From NCBI GenBank assembly GCA_016787665.1, contig JAEUUC010000013.1, forward strand, positions 248,001-312,000: 64,000 bases of DNA. Direction: 5' to 3'. Position 1 is the first letter of the stretch; each line of letters begins with the position of its first letter. Made by a program: the position numbers and the translations under genes. Positions 1 through 8,886 of this stretch are shown piece after piece. This DNA is from Cyclobacteriaceae bacterium. GTDB taxonomy: Bacteria > Bacteroidota > Bacteroidia > Cytophagales > Cyclobacteriaceae. The notes under the pieces are model-generated. The model did no database searches. It was not told where the DNA came from and saw only the letters and a program-made list of their open reading frames with translations.

Positions 1-99
1 AACCCTGATCAGTTGGCTGCTGTCGCCTGGCGCTGAATTGGCGTGCGTGTCACAAGCGAGACTCCCCAACACGAAAAGTAGACTCAACTTCCACACCAC
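1..99 (-). CDS. Partial lipoprotein or secreted protein, cut by window edge
   Basis: An open frame runs off the left edge on the minus strand just downstream of lgt. Read from a GTG at 99 (a second GTG lies at 96) it gives a basic/aromatic start (VVWKLS), a hydrophobic stretch (LLFVLGSLA) and a Cys, which resembles a bacterial lipoprotein signal (SLAC lipobox), then a Ser/Gly-rich mature start. There is no ATG in this frame upstream. Only about 33 residues are visible, so no family can be named. The start codon and the reality of the gene are both uncertain. Confidence 0.35.
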   Translation of the reverse strand, partial: MVWKLSLLFVLGSLACDTHANSAPGDSSQLIRV

Positions 100-127
100 A
101 CGCCAGTTTATGCGATTGTTCAGATTA

Positions 128-1249
128 TCAGACTTTCTCCTCAGCAGGAGGTTTAATGCGATAGGATCGCACTAAAATAAAAACGCCAGCGAGGAACAAC
201 GGTATACTTAATATTTGCCCCATGTACAGGGGCAGGGTGTTCTCAAAGTCAACCTGCGGCTCTTTCAAATACTCATAAGCAAATCGAAGGCCCCACAAGA
301 CGATCATGAAAATCCCAAAAATTCGTCCTTCCGGTAGGTTGTTTTTGTTCCGATTCCAGATCCAGAAAAGCCAGAGAAATAGCAGAAGGCAGCTGATTGA
401 CTCGTACAGTTGAGCTGGGTGTCGTGCAAAACCAACGATCGACACCTTGGCAATGTAGTCCCGGGCCCCATCTGGATAAATATCGAACTTAAACGCCTCA
501 CTTGGTGGCAAAAAGTGTTCGGTTTGGCGCCTGATGGCCGGCTCCACGCGAGTCCAGATATAGTCATTTGCCTCTTGCCGGCTTACACCGGTTTTGAAGA
601 ACAGGTACATGTTTATTGGAACCTGACCCTCTGGAAGAACCACCGGTGACTCACCTTTCTTGACCAAAATGTCTTTTACCAGCACGCGCCCGATGCGTTC
701 ATCTGTGATTTCCGAGCTCATGCCGTTCGAAAAGATTACCGATATACCGCTATCACTTTTTTTTCCAATAATCTCGGAGTTGAAGAAATTTCCGAGACGA
801 ATGAAGCAGCCGGTTAGTGCGACCAGAATGACAATGCGATCGAGGGTTTGCAGGTAGTTTTGGCCCGGTTTCCTTTTTCGGGCATAAAGCCAAAGGGCAA
901 ACAAAATGGCAAATGCCCCACCATGACTGGCTAAACCTTGCAACCCGGTAAATCGAAACTTAGGGGTAAACTCAAACGGAAGAATAACGCCCAAGGGATT
1001 CTCAGTGAAAAGCTCGGGCTGATAGAAGATGACGTGCCCCAGACGGGCACCCAGGATAGTCGCAATCACCATGTACAAGGTTAGGGTGTCTACGTCTTTC
1101 TCCGGTTTCCCCTCTTTTCGGAACATGTAGTACAGCAATTGCTGGCTCACCAAAAAACCGAGAGCAAACAGTAGCCCGTACCAGCGCAACGAGAACGAAC
1201 CTATCGAAAACAATTCAGGGTCTCCGTTCCAGATCAAAAAGGAAATCAT
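128..1249 (-). CDS. lgt: Prolipoprotein diacylglyceryl transferase
   Basis: Inner-membrane enzyme that moves a diacylglyceryl group from phosphatidylglycerol to the lipobox cysteine of prolipoproteins, the first step of lipoprotein maturation. Visible family motifs are SFSLRWYGLLFALG near the N-terminus, the SHGG motif (about residues 108-111), RLGNFFNSEIIGK (151-163) and RHPAQLYES (276-284), with about seven membrane segments. At 373 residues it is some 80 longer than the familiar enzyme of about 290; much of the extra length lies between RLGNF and RHPAQLYE, in a hydrophilic, presumably periplasmic segment. The many lipoproteins in this window are its expected substrates. It lies 57 bases after nadE and may share its transcript. 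Confidence 0.95.
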   Translation of the reverse strand: MISFLIWNGDPELFSIGSFSLRWYGLLFALGFLVSQQLLYYMFRKEGKPEKDVDTLTLYMVIATILGARLGHVIFYQPELFTENPLGVILPFEFTPKFRFTGLQGLASHGGAFAILFALWLYARKRKPGQNYLQTLDRIVILVALTGCFIRLGNFFNSEIIGKKSDSGISVIFSNGMSSEITDERIGRVLVKDILVKKGESPVVLPEGQVPINMYLFFKTGVSRQEANDYIWTRVEPAIRRQTEHFLPPSEAFKFDIYPDGARDYIAKVSIVGFARHPAQLYESISCLLLFLWLFWIWNRNKNNLPEGRIFGIFMIVLWGLRFAYEYLKEPQVDFENTLPLYMGQILSIPLFLAGVFILVRSYRIKPPAEEKV

Positions 1250-1306
1250 CGTTCGTACTTTATTTTAACGGCCGCAAAGATAGCGACTTATCCTGTTCCG
1301 GAAAGG

Positions 1307-3139
1307 TTAGGAAATAAGCTCGAGTTGCTTAAGTTCCTCTTCGAATCCGGCCGACAAAATCGGAAACCGGCACCAGGTTCGGGGGTCAACATTAAGATCA
1401 TCGAGGTGAAAGGACGGAGCCAGCCGTTCGCGTTTCCACTGATTGGCTGCCCACAGTCGGAAAAATTTGCTGATATATCTTTTCCATTCATCCGCATCGC
1501 CTGTGGCCGCCAACTGGCGGTAGACGGCCAGGGGTGATAGCCTGTCGCGAATGGCGGCTTGTTCGATCTTTACCAGAACGGAATACGGCATCAGGTCCTT
1601 TTCGTCCGTCTGCGTTCGCTCCAACGGGCGTAGCTCGGCCGTGGGCGTGAGGCTGTTCACATAACAAAGACCAACGTAGCCGAGTTCTTTTTCGGCCCAT
1701 TTGAGCCATTGCAGTATAAAGGGTTTGTCAATTCCAGCCAGTGGAGCCAGGCTTCCACTCGTATCGCCATCCATAGTTGCATACCCGACATCACCCTCGC
1801 TGCGGTTAGACGTGGTGAGCAAAATGGCACGTTTAACATTGGCCAACAGCCAGATGATTGGCGAGCGGGCCCGCGCCTGAATGTTCTGCAGTGCAATGTC
1901 ATCCGACTCCCACGTAAGGGGCCGCCCTAAGGCTTGTTGAATTTTGTGGGTGTACGAAGTCACCTCGTCATCAATCGTCCAGTAGTGAAAATTTGCACCC
2001 AACGATTTCGCCAGTTGTTCAGCAGACGTAAACGTTTCCTTCGATGAGTTTCGTGTTCCCTGGTAGGCGCACGTGAACAATTGGTTTACCAGGCTTTGTT
2101 CATTGTCTGAAGTTACATTCAACTGCTGGCCTACATGGTTCAAGCCCAGTTCGCGAACCGAATGCCTTACCATCTCTGCCACCAGCACCGCGCAGCAAGA
2201 TGAATCTGCTCCTCCGCTTAAGCTGAGCACAAAGCCACCGGCCTTGCTTTTGCGTAAATAGTCGAACAAGCCAAGTGCGATCGCTTTACCGAATTCGCGG
2301 TTGCGGTCTTTATCATCCAGCAACCCGGGTGTTTGGGTTTGCGCTGGGTTTGTGAAGTTTAAATCGCACGTAAGTAAGTTGTAGGACTGAAAGGATAGCC
2401 GCTTGTTGTTGGCGATGATCTTGCCTTGCTGCGCGAAAACTATATCACCATCATAAATCATGCGGCCGGCTTCATTCCCCAGGAGATTGACAAACAGGTA
2501 GGCGCACCCAAACAGATCGGATCCCCCCGCGACCACTTCGGACTCGCGGAGCTGGCTTTTACCTAGTGCAAAATGACTGGCGCTTGGATTCATGATCAGG
2601 TTCACTCCGCGCTGAGCCAGCCGGTACCCCGGTCGGTTATCCTTACGCCACGCGTCTTCGCAAATCTCAAAGCCAATGTGGGCATCCCCAATGTGGTAGG
2701 TGAGATCACCCACGTCAAAGGTGTGTCCATCGCGCGATACGGTTTGCACCGCATGGGCGGGCCAGGGGTCAAACCACCGGGGTTCGTAGTGCACCCCATC
2801 ACGCGCCATATTCTGCTTCAGCGTTATGCCCAGGATGCGCCCGTTTTGGATGACACAAGTACCGTTGAAGGTGGTGCCATTCAACCGAAGCGGAAGCCCC
2901 ACACAAACGGCAATGTTATGCGTGGCAGGCAACAATGTTAGCAGTTGTGCCCAGGCGCGCGAAGGCACCCACTCGGAAAGAAAAAGATCTTCGCAGCCAT
3001 AACCGGTAATGGATAGTTCCGGAAAGCAAACCAATTCGACCTGTTGGGCACGCGCAGCATCAATGGCCTGCAGGATGTTGTTCAGGTTGCCGCGCCAATC
3101 CAGCGGTGTTTGGTTAACGGTGGCTCCAGCAACTTTCAT
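1307..3139 (-). CDS. nadE: Glutamine-dependent NAD+ synthetase
   Basis: Cytoplasmic two-domain enzyme that makes NAD+ from nicotinic acid adenine dinucleotide, ATP and glutamine. The N-terminal nitrilase-type glutaminase domain (about 1-260) shows the catalytic triad candidates E41 (FPELSITGYG), K108 (LKQN) and C160 (FEICEDAW). The C-terminal synthetase domain carries the PP-loop SLSGGADSS (about 306-314), followed by the ATP-binding core. The 610-residue length fits the fused glutamine-dependent form. Its start codon touches the rnc stop, so the two genes are translationally coupled in the acpP-fabF-rnc-nadE run. Confidence 0.95.
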   Translation of the reverse strand: MKVAGATVNQTPLDWRGNLNNILQAIDAARAQQVELVCFPELSITGYGCEDLFLSEWVPSRAWAQLLTLLPATHNIAVCVGLPLRLNGTTFNGTCVIQNGRILGITLKQNMARDGVHYEPRWFDPWPAHAVQTVSRDGHTFDVGDLTYHIGDAHIGFEICEDAWRKDNRPGYRLAQRGVNLIMNPSASHFALGKSQLRESEVVAGGSDLFGCAYLFVNLLGNEAGRMIYDGDIVFAQQGKIIANNKRLSFQSYNLLTCDLNFTNPAQTQTPGLLDDKDRNREFGKAIALGLFDYLRKSKAGGFVLSLSGGADSSCCAVLVAEMVRHSVRELGLNHVGQQLNVTSDNEQSLVNQLFTCAYQGTRNSSKETFTSAEQLAKSLGANFHYWTIDDEVTSYTHKIQQALGRPLTWESDDIALQNIQARARSPIIWLLANVKRAILLTTSNRSEGDVGYATMDGDTSGSLAPLAGIDKPFILQWLKWAEKELGYVGLCYVNSLTPTAELRPLERTQTDEKDLMPYSVLVKIEQAAIRDRLSPLAVYRQLAATGDADEWKRYISKFFRLWAANQWKRERLAPSFHLDDLNVDPRTWCRFPILSAGFEEELKQLELIS

Positions 3140-3861
3140 CAGATTCCCAATTGGGTACAGGTTTTCCAGGCGGCATCCTGCTCAGCTTTTTTCTTGGTTT
3201 GGCCAAAGCCGAGGCCAAAGGGCTCATCACCTAAAAAAACCTGTGCCGAGAATTCGCGGTTTCGCCCTCCGTTTTTTACATCCACAAGTTCAAAACGCAC
3301 GTCTTTGCCGTTTCGTTGCGCCCATTCAATAATCTTGCTTTTGTGATTGTGGTTGGAGTTGACCACCACGTCCAGATCCAGGTAGGGTTGAATCAATTTG
3401 TCGATCACAAACTTGCGGCATCGCAGGTAGCCCTTGTCTAAATAGACCGCGCCAACCAGCGCCTCCAGGGCATTACCAAGAATTACCTGTTGCAGTTGAA
3501 CATTCTTTTGATCAAACTGAACAATGGCTCCGATGCCGACCTTGCGCGCCAATTGATTGAGTGATTCCCGGTTCACAATCCGAGACCGAATTTCGGTGAG
3601 GAATCCTTCGTGCTGGAAGGGATATTTTTTAAACAGATAATCGGCCACCGCTGCCCCAAGAATCGCATCGCCCAGGTACTCCAACCGTTCGTTGGACTCC
3701 CGATATCCATCCCGTTCGGTGCCTTTGGAACTGTGCAAAGTAGCCAGCCGGTAAAGTTCGAGGTTGCCGGGTGCGAAACCGGTAATCGTTCGTATCGCGG
3801 TGACCAGCTTGCGGTCGTTTTTTCTTCTTTCAGTTGAGCCGGATGAGATCAGCCGCCACAC
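3139..3861 (-). CDS. rnc: Ribonuclease III
   Basis: Endoribonuclease that cuts double-stranded RNA in rRNA and mRNA processing. The signature ERLEYLGDAIL lies at residues 58-68 and the second metal-site helix EALVGAVYLDKG at 133-144; a double-stranded RNA-binding domain fills about 170-240 (KKKAEQDAAW near the end). The 240-residue length is normal with a short N-terminal extension. It lies directly downstream of acpP and fabF, the order seen in many bacteria, and its last base overlaps the nadE start. Confidence 0.95.
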   Translation of the reverse strand: MWRLISSGSTERRKNDRKLVTAIRTITGFAPGNLELYRLATLHSSKGTERDGYRESNERLEYLGDAILGAAVADYLFKKYPFQHEGFLTEIRSRIVNRESLNQLARKVGIGAIVQFDQKNVQLQQVILGNALEALVGAVYLDKGYLRCRKFVIDKLIQPYLDLDVVVNSNHNHKSKIIEWAQRNGKDVRFELVDVKNGGRNREFSAQVFLGDEPFGLGFGQTKKKAEQDAAWKTCTQLGI

Positions 3862-3872
3862 AAATTTGTGCT

Positions 3873-5123
3873 TTAGCCTAGTTTTTTAAAGATGATCGAG
3901 GCATTATGACCTCCGAAGCCAAAAGTATTGCTCAACGCCACGTTCACGGTACGTTGTTGGGCCTGGTTGAAGGTGAGATTAAGCTTGGAATCCAGATCAG
4001 GATCGTCCGTAAAGTGATTGATCGTGGGGGGAACCACACTCTCGTTGATGGCCATCAGACACGCCAGCGCCTCAATCGCCCCGGCAGCCCCCAAAAGGTG
4101 GCCGGTCATGGATTTGGTGGAGCTGATGTTCATGCGGTAACCATGTTCGCCAAAAACTTTTTGGATGGCGCGGATTTCACCAATGTCACCCAGTGGAGTT
4201 GAAGTTCCATGGGTGTTGATGTAATCGACCTCACCAGCGTTGATGCCTGCATCTTCCAATGCATGTTCCATCACCTTGATTATGCCGGCTCCGTCCGGGT
4301 GCGGTGCTGTAATGTGATAGGCATCGGCCGAAAGTCCCCCACCCAATACCTCAGCATAAATTTTTGCGCCACGCTTTTTGGCATGTTCGTATTCTTCCAA
4401 TATCAGCGCCCCGGCACCCTCACCCAGCACAAATCCATCCCGATCTTTGTCATACGGCCGAGATGCCGTTTCGGGCGAATCGTTCCGCTCGGAAAGGGCC
4501 TTCATGGCGTTGAATCCTCCAACGCCTGCAATACACACTGCAGCTTCCGATCCACCTGAGACGATGACATCGGCCTTGCCCAGTTTGATGTAGGTGAACG
4601 CATCGTAAATCGCGTTGGTAGATGATGCACAGGCCGATACGGTTACGAAGTTCGGGCCGCGAAATCCGTACTTGATGGAAATATGACCGGCACTGAGGTC
4701 CGGAATCATTTTTGGAATGAAGAATGGATTGAAGCGCGGTGTGCCATCACCTGCGGCAAACGAACGCACTTCCTCCTGAAAAGTAAGCAACCCTCCGATC
4801 CCCGATCCCCAGATCACGCCAATGCGATCGGGGTTCATATCGGCAACCGGAAGGTTGGCATCGGCAATAGCTTCGTCTGCTACTACCATCGCGTATTGAG
4901 CAAAGGGGTCTAGCTTACGAGCCTCTTTGCGATCCATGAAGTTTCCTACATCAAAGTTCTTTACTTCACAGGCAAATTTGGTCCTGAATTTTGACGTATC
5001 GAACTTTGTAATAGGAGCAGCACCGCTTGTACCTTTCTTGAGGTTTTCCCAATACTCGCGTAGCGTGTTACCGATTGGAGTCAGCGCACCGGCTCCTGTA
5101 ATTACAACTCGTTTAAACGTCAT
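3873..5123 (-). CDS. fabF: Beta-ketoacyl-ACP synthase II
   Basis: Condensing enzyme of type II fatty acid synthesis: elongates acyl-ACP with malonyl-ACP. With the start at 5123 (MTFKRVVITG) the protein has 416 residues, the usual size. The thiolase-fold active site is complete: C165 in VSACASST, H305 in NTHGTSTPLGD, K337 in STKSMTGH and H342. A longer frame opens at 5174, but the extra 17 residues are not family-like and would overlap the acpP end. It starts 19 bases after acpP, its substrate carrier, and 11 bases before rnc. Confidence 0.95.
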   Translation of the reverse strand: MTFKRVVITGAGALTPIGNTLREYWENLKKGTSGAAPITKFDTSKFRTKFACEVKNFDVGNFMDRKEARKLDPFAQYAMVVADEAIADANLPVADMNPDRIGVIWGSGIGGLLTFQEEVRSFAAGDGTPRFNPFFIPKMIPDLSAGHISIKYGFRGPNFVTVSACASSTNAIYDAFTYIKLGKADVIVSGGSEAAVCIAGVGGFNAMKALSERNDSPETASRPYDKDRDGFVLGEGAGALILEEYEHAKKRGAKIYAEVLGGGLSADAYHITAPHPDGAGIIKVMEHALEDAGINAGEVDYINTHGTSTPLGDIGEIRAIQKVFGEHGYRMNISSTKSMTGHLLGAAGAIEALACLMAINESVVPPTINHFTDDPDLDSKLNLTFNQAQQRTVNVALSNTFGFGGHNASIIFKKLG

Positions 5124-5142
5124 ATTTCGGAAAGCCGAGGAA

Positions 5143-5382
5143 TTACTTCTTCGCGTTTTCCTCGAGGTAGGCAATCGCCTGACCTACCGTAGCAATATTT
5201 TCAGCCTGATCGTCAGGGATCGAAATGTTGAATTCTTTTTCAAACTCCATGATAAGCTCTACCGTATCCAGGGAGTCAGCACCCAAGTCGTTGGTAAAGG
5301 AGGCCTCAGGGGTTACTTCGGATTCCTCTACACCAAGCTTATCAATGATGATTTGCTTTACTTTCTGTGCGATTTCTGACAT
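5143..5382 (-). CDS. acpP: Acyl carrier protein
   Basis: Small acidic carrier that holds growing acyl chains on a 4'-phosphopantetheine arm. The 79-residue protein from MSEIAQKVKQ has the attachment site S37 in GADSLDTVEL. I chose the start at 5382 because homologues begin MSxIAxxVxxII; the frame remains open to 5418 without family likeness. It is the first gene of the leftward acpP-fabF-rnc-nadE group, with about 96 bases separating it from the divergent gene at 5479. Confidence 0.95.
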   Translation of the reverse strand: MSEIAQKVKQIIIDKLGVEESEVTPEASFTNDLGADSLDTVELIMEFEKEFNISIPDDQAENIATVGQAIAYLEENAKK

Positions 5383-5478
5383 GTTTTTAGTATTTAAGGT
5401 ATTTAAAAATCGCTGCAAAGTAAGAGATTTAGGGGGATATTATCAAACCGGCACATTTTTGGGGCTTTCGCCTGCGTC

Positions 5479-5901
5479 ATGAAAAAAAGTAAGCTGGCCA
5501 TAGACTACGAGTACGACTTTGAGCTCACCGGCTTAACATGCCCCATGAAGGGGTATAAGCTGGCCTGGGAACTTAATCGTGCGCTTCGTATCAAGTTGGC
5601 TAAACAGAAAGATGTGGTTGTGCAGTTCCGGAAGGATCAGCTGTTTTCATTCGCCCACTATGATTTTACCTCCACCGTAAACCGGGTTAAGCTGTTTCGC
5701 AATAAGCCCAATGAGGCTGAGGGCCAACGTCACTTTTTGGCTCCGGAATTCCCTCATTTTGATTATATCCTGCTTACGCGCGGGGAAGAATCACTTCAAA
5801 GCAATCGATTGCAGGAAGTCTTGCGCGATATTCCTTCAATCCAATTGACGGCTTTTATACCTTTGGCGGCCTTAAAATCAAAGGAGTACTTCATTTTCTA
5901 A
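5479..5901 (+). CDS. IPExxxVDY family protein
   Basis: A 140-residue protein of a Bacteroidota-specific family of unknown function, named after an internal IPExxxVDY motif. This copy starts MKKSKLAIDYEYDFEL, has the family-like segment GLTCPMKGYKLAWELN and ends in a region resembling the name motif (RDIPSIQLTAFIPLAALK), though the motif itself is altered. Homologues commonly sit directly before pyruvate kinase as here; the gap is 3 bases, so they are almost surely co-transcribed. No catalytic residues are recognisable. A link to pyruvate kinase is inferred from position only. Confidence 0.8.
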   Translation: MKKSKLAIDYEYDFELTGLTCPMKGYKLAWELNRALRIKLAKQKDVVVQFRKDQLFSFAHYDFTSTVNRVKLFRNKPNEAEGQRHFLAPEFPHFDYILLTRGEESLQSNRLQEVLRDIPSIQLTAFIPLAALKSKEYFIF

Positions 5902-5904
5902 TTC

Positions 5905-7332
5905 ATGGAACGAATTGCATACAACCGCACCAAAATTGTGGCTACGGTGGGTCCCGCTTCAAACTCAAAAGAAATGCTGCGCGCGCTCATCAAAGAGGGT
6001 GTGGACATTTTTCGCCTTAACTTCTCCCACGGGAAACACGAAGATCACCAGAAAGTAATCGATTTTGTGCGTGAGTTAAATCAGGAAATGGGCACTCATG
6101 TGGCTCTGCTGCAGGATTTACAGGGCCCAAAAATCCGGGTTAATGAGGTAGAGGAGGGCACGGAACTTGTACCCGGCCAGGAGTTGATCATTACCACGCG
6201 GCAGTTGGTCGGTAATCGCGAAATCGTGAGCACCTCGTATGCCAGCCTGCCCAAAGATGTGAAACGCAGCGACATGGTGTTGATCGATGATGGAAAAATC
6301 GAACTGAAAGTAAAAGAGGTGCGCGATACGGACGTGGTGTGCCAGGTGATCTATGGCGGCCCGCTGAAGTCACGCAAGGGGATCAACCTGCCCCAAACGA
6401 AAGTAACCGCGCCTTCGTTGACGGAAAAAGACCTCCAGGATCTCAATTTCGGGCTGAAAAACCACCTCGACTGGATTGCGCTGTCCTTTGTACGAAAAGC
6501 CACGGATATTGAAATCCTCCGCGACATTATCAACCGTGCGCAAAGCACCAGCCGAATTGTGGCGAAGATCGAAAAGCCGGAAGCCCTTGAAAATATCGAT
6601 GCGATATTGGCGGCTACGGATGCCGTGATGGTTGCCCGGGGCGACTTGGGTGTGGAGATCTGGCTTGAGGAAGTGCCGATGATGCAGAAGATGATCGTGG
6701 AGAAGTGTAACAAGCTGGCCAAGCCCGTTATCGTGGCCACCCAGATGATGGAGAGCATGATCGAAAATCCGCGCCCGACACGAGCTGAAACCAACGATGT
6801 GGCCAATGCGGTGATGGATGGTGCCGATGCCCTCATGCTTTCAGCTGAGACAGCCGCGGGTAAATACCCCATTGAAGTCATTCGCAGCATGGTGCGCACG
6901 ATCAGTTCAGTCGAAAAGCAGGCCAAAATTTATTATCGGTACCAGGAGGTCAAACCCGATTCCCCCAGCTACTTCACGGACAGTTTGATCCTGACCGCCT
7001 GTAAACTGGCCCAGGAGATTAAAGCCAAAGCCATTGTGGGGATGACCCAATTAGGCTACAGTGCCTTCAAAGCGGCTTCGCACCGGCCGAACGCCAACAT
7101 TTTTGCATTCACCAGCAACGAAAAGATCATCAACACCATGAACCTGGTGTGGGCGACCAAAGCTTACCACTACGATAAAGCATCCTCTACCGATGAGACC
7201 ATTTCGGATGTTGAGCACATGCTGAAGCGGGATGGTCATGTGAAACCCGGTGACCTCATCATCATTTTGGCGAGCATGCCAATTCAGGAACGCGGCCGCT
7301 CCAACATGATTAAGGTGCACGAAATCCGTTAA
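5905..7332 (+). CDS. pyk: Pyruvate kinase
   Basis: Last enzyme of glycolysis: phosphoenolpyruvate + ADP to pyruvate + ATP, cytoplasmic. The 475-residue protein shows TKIVATVGPAS at the start, RLNFSHG, the catalytic-lysine region RIVAKIEKPEAL, the metal-binding VMVARGDLGVEI, and VIVATQMMESMIENPRPTRAE. The B domain lies at about 75-170 and the C-terminal allosteric domain after about 350. It follows the IPExxxVDY gene by 3 bases and meets the leftward NFACT gene tail to tail with one base between, leaving no room for a separate terminator. Confidence 0.97.
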   Translation: MERIAYNRTKIVATVGPASNSKEMLRALIKEGVDIFRLNFSHGKHEDHQKVIDFVRELNQEMGTHVALLQDLQGPKIRVNEVEEGTELVPGQELIITTRQLVGNREIVSTSYASLPKDVKRSDMVLIDDGKIELKVKEVRDTDVVCQVIYGGPLKSRKGINLPQTKVTAPSLTEKDLQDLNFGLKNHLDWIALSFVRKATDIEILRDIINRAQSTSRIVAKIEKPEALENIDAILAATDAVMVARGDLGVEIWLEEVPMMQKMIVEKCNKLAKPVIVATQMMESMIENPRPTRAETNDVANAVMDGADALMLSAETAAGKYPIEVIRSMVRTISSVEKQAKIYYRYQEVKPDSPSYFTDSLILTACKLAQEIKAKAIVGMTQLGYSAFKAASHRPNANIFAFTSNEKIINTMNLVWATKAYHYDKASSTDETISDVEHMLKRDGHVKPGDLIIILASMPIQERGRSNMIKVHEIR

Positions 7333-7333
7333 T

Positions 7334-8884
7334 TCAGCCGCGTGGTTCCACCAGGATTACCCGCTCTTTTTCAACCACCACTAACCCGGGCGGGTCGCCT
7401 TTTCGTTTCCGTACGAATTTTCGTGGCGTGTAACTCACCGGGCATAACGAATCGGTTTTTCGTTTCGAATAATGAGCGGCTAATTGCGCGGCCCGCTCAA
7501 GTACGGGTTTGGGAAATGCCTGGCCGGCTTTGTGTTTGATAATGACGTGGGAGCCGGCTACGTCCCGGGCATGCAGCCACAGGTCTTCTTTGGCGGTGAA
7601 CTCCGCCAGCATCTGATCATTAGCGGCAGCATTCCGGCCAACCCACACGGTGTACCCATCGATGACAAATTCGTGAAAAGGCAGCGCACGCTTCGCTTTG
7701 TCATCTTTCGTGTGTTGCGTCTCGGTGAGCCGGTTGATTTGCTGGAGGTTGGTCGCTCGTTCCAACTCCTGACCAATTAAGCTCAGCTGGACGATACGTT
7801 CCTCCACCTGCCGCCTTTGCTCCGATAGCTTTTGAATTTCGATCTGTCGGTTTTTCGCCTTGCGGTAAAACACTTCGGCATTTCGCTGAGGTGACAGCTC
7901 TTTTTTTAGCGGGATTTCAACTTCTCGATCCGGATCGTCAAAGGACGGAAGGGTTACCCGGCTCAGGCCGGCATCCATCCGGTGCAGGTTGGCCATAACC
8001 AGGTCGCCCCATTGCTGAAAGTGATGATCATGGGTAATCTCTTTCAACCGTGCGGTAATTCGGTCAAGCTGCGCCTGGGCGTTCGAAACCGATGCGTTGT
8101 GTTGATGAAGCGCAGACTTGCGTGCCCGGTTAAAGGCCAGTCGGACGATCGCCTGCTGGTAAAAGGCAGTGACAGCCGAAGCGGGTTTTTCAAAACGCAT
8201 TACCTCATGGCGAACCGGCAACAGCGAGAACTCCAACTCGCGGGTGCTGGCATCTTCGTGTATAAAGAAGCTAGGGCTTTGGAGCAGTTCAAGAACATGG
8301 CGGAACAACTTCCACTTCTGATCAACGTTAGCTTGCGACCAACCTTCCTGTTCCAGGTAGTTCCATACCGGGGCGTTCAGCGTTACGTAATACTTCTTCC
8401 AGTTGCCTTCGTTTCGCCTGAAACAGGTTTCACTCCAGTCAATGGTCCGGGCGAAGGCGGTTGGTTCATGTGTGAGATCTTCCGTCAGTTGCTTTCGGAA
8501 CAGATCGACCGGCCTTTGCTTATCCAGTAAAAGGATGTTGCTTCGATTGCCATGCATCTTGAACCACAGCGCGCGATCGTCATCAAAGCGTATGATCAGC
8601 GACCGATCTTGGGTAATGGTTTCTACCGCGCTTACTTTGGTGAGGAGCAGGGGAGAAAAAAGGTCAACCGAGTTTTTCCGGGCGCGCGCAAAACTTTCCG
8701 GGAATGACAGGCAGGTAAGTTCGGGAGCCAAACTGGCTTTCATGAACGTAGATTTCCGGCCATCATTAAACTCCAGAATGAGTTCATCTTTGTTTTGACT
8801 GAACGCGGAAACCAGACGGCAGCCCGGTAGCGTTTCGTTGAGCTCCATGGCCAGGGCACGCAAAAAAAAGTAGGAGTTGTGCAC
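7334..8884 (-). CDS. NFACT family protein (RqcH-like)
   Basis: A 516-residue protein of the NFACT family (bacterial RqcH, eukaryotic NEMF, pneumococcal FbpA). Family members bind obstructed 50S subunits and add alanine tails to stalled nascent chains. The N-terminal NFACT-N domain covers about 1-230, a helical coiled-coil region with Gln/Arg-rich segments covers about 250-400, and the NFACT-R domain lies at the C-terminus (YTVWVGRNAAANDQML, then KEDLWLHARDVAGSH). It is last of a leftward trio (9927-7334), 2 bases after the MBL gene. The role in ribosome rescue is inferred from the family. Older annotations call such proteins fibronectin-binding. Confidence 0.85.
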   Translation of the reverse strand: MHNSYFFLRALAMELNETLPGCRLVSAFSQNKDELILEFNDGRKSTFMKASLAPELTCLSFPESFARARKNSVDLFSPLLLTKVSAVETITQDRSLIIRFDDDRALWFKMHGNRSNILLLDKQRPVDLFRKQLTEDLTHEPTAFARTIDWSETCFRRNEGNWKKYYVTLNAPVWNYLEQEGWSQANVDQKWKLFRHVLELLQSPSFFIHEDASTRELEFSLLPVRHEVMRFEKPASAVTAFYQQAIVRLAFNRARKSALHQHNASVSNAQAQLDRITARLKEITHDHHFQQWGDLVMANLHRMDAGLSRVTLPSFDDPDREVEIPLKKELSPQRNAEVFYRKAKNRQIEIQKLSEQRRQVEERIVQLSLIGQELERATNLQQINRLTETQHTKDDKAKRALPFHEFVIDGYTVWVGRNAAANDQMLAEFTAKEDLWLHARDVAGSHVIIKHKAGQAFPKPVLERAAQLAAHYSKRKTDSLCPVSYTPRKFVRKRKGDPPGLVVVEKERVILVEPRG

Positions 8885-8886
8885 AA

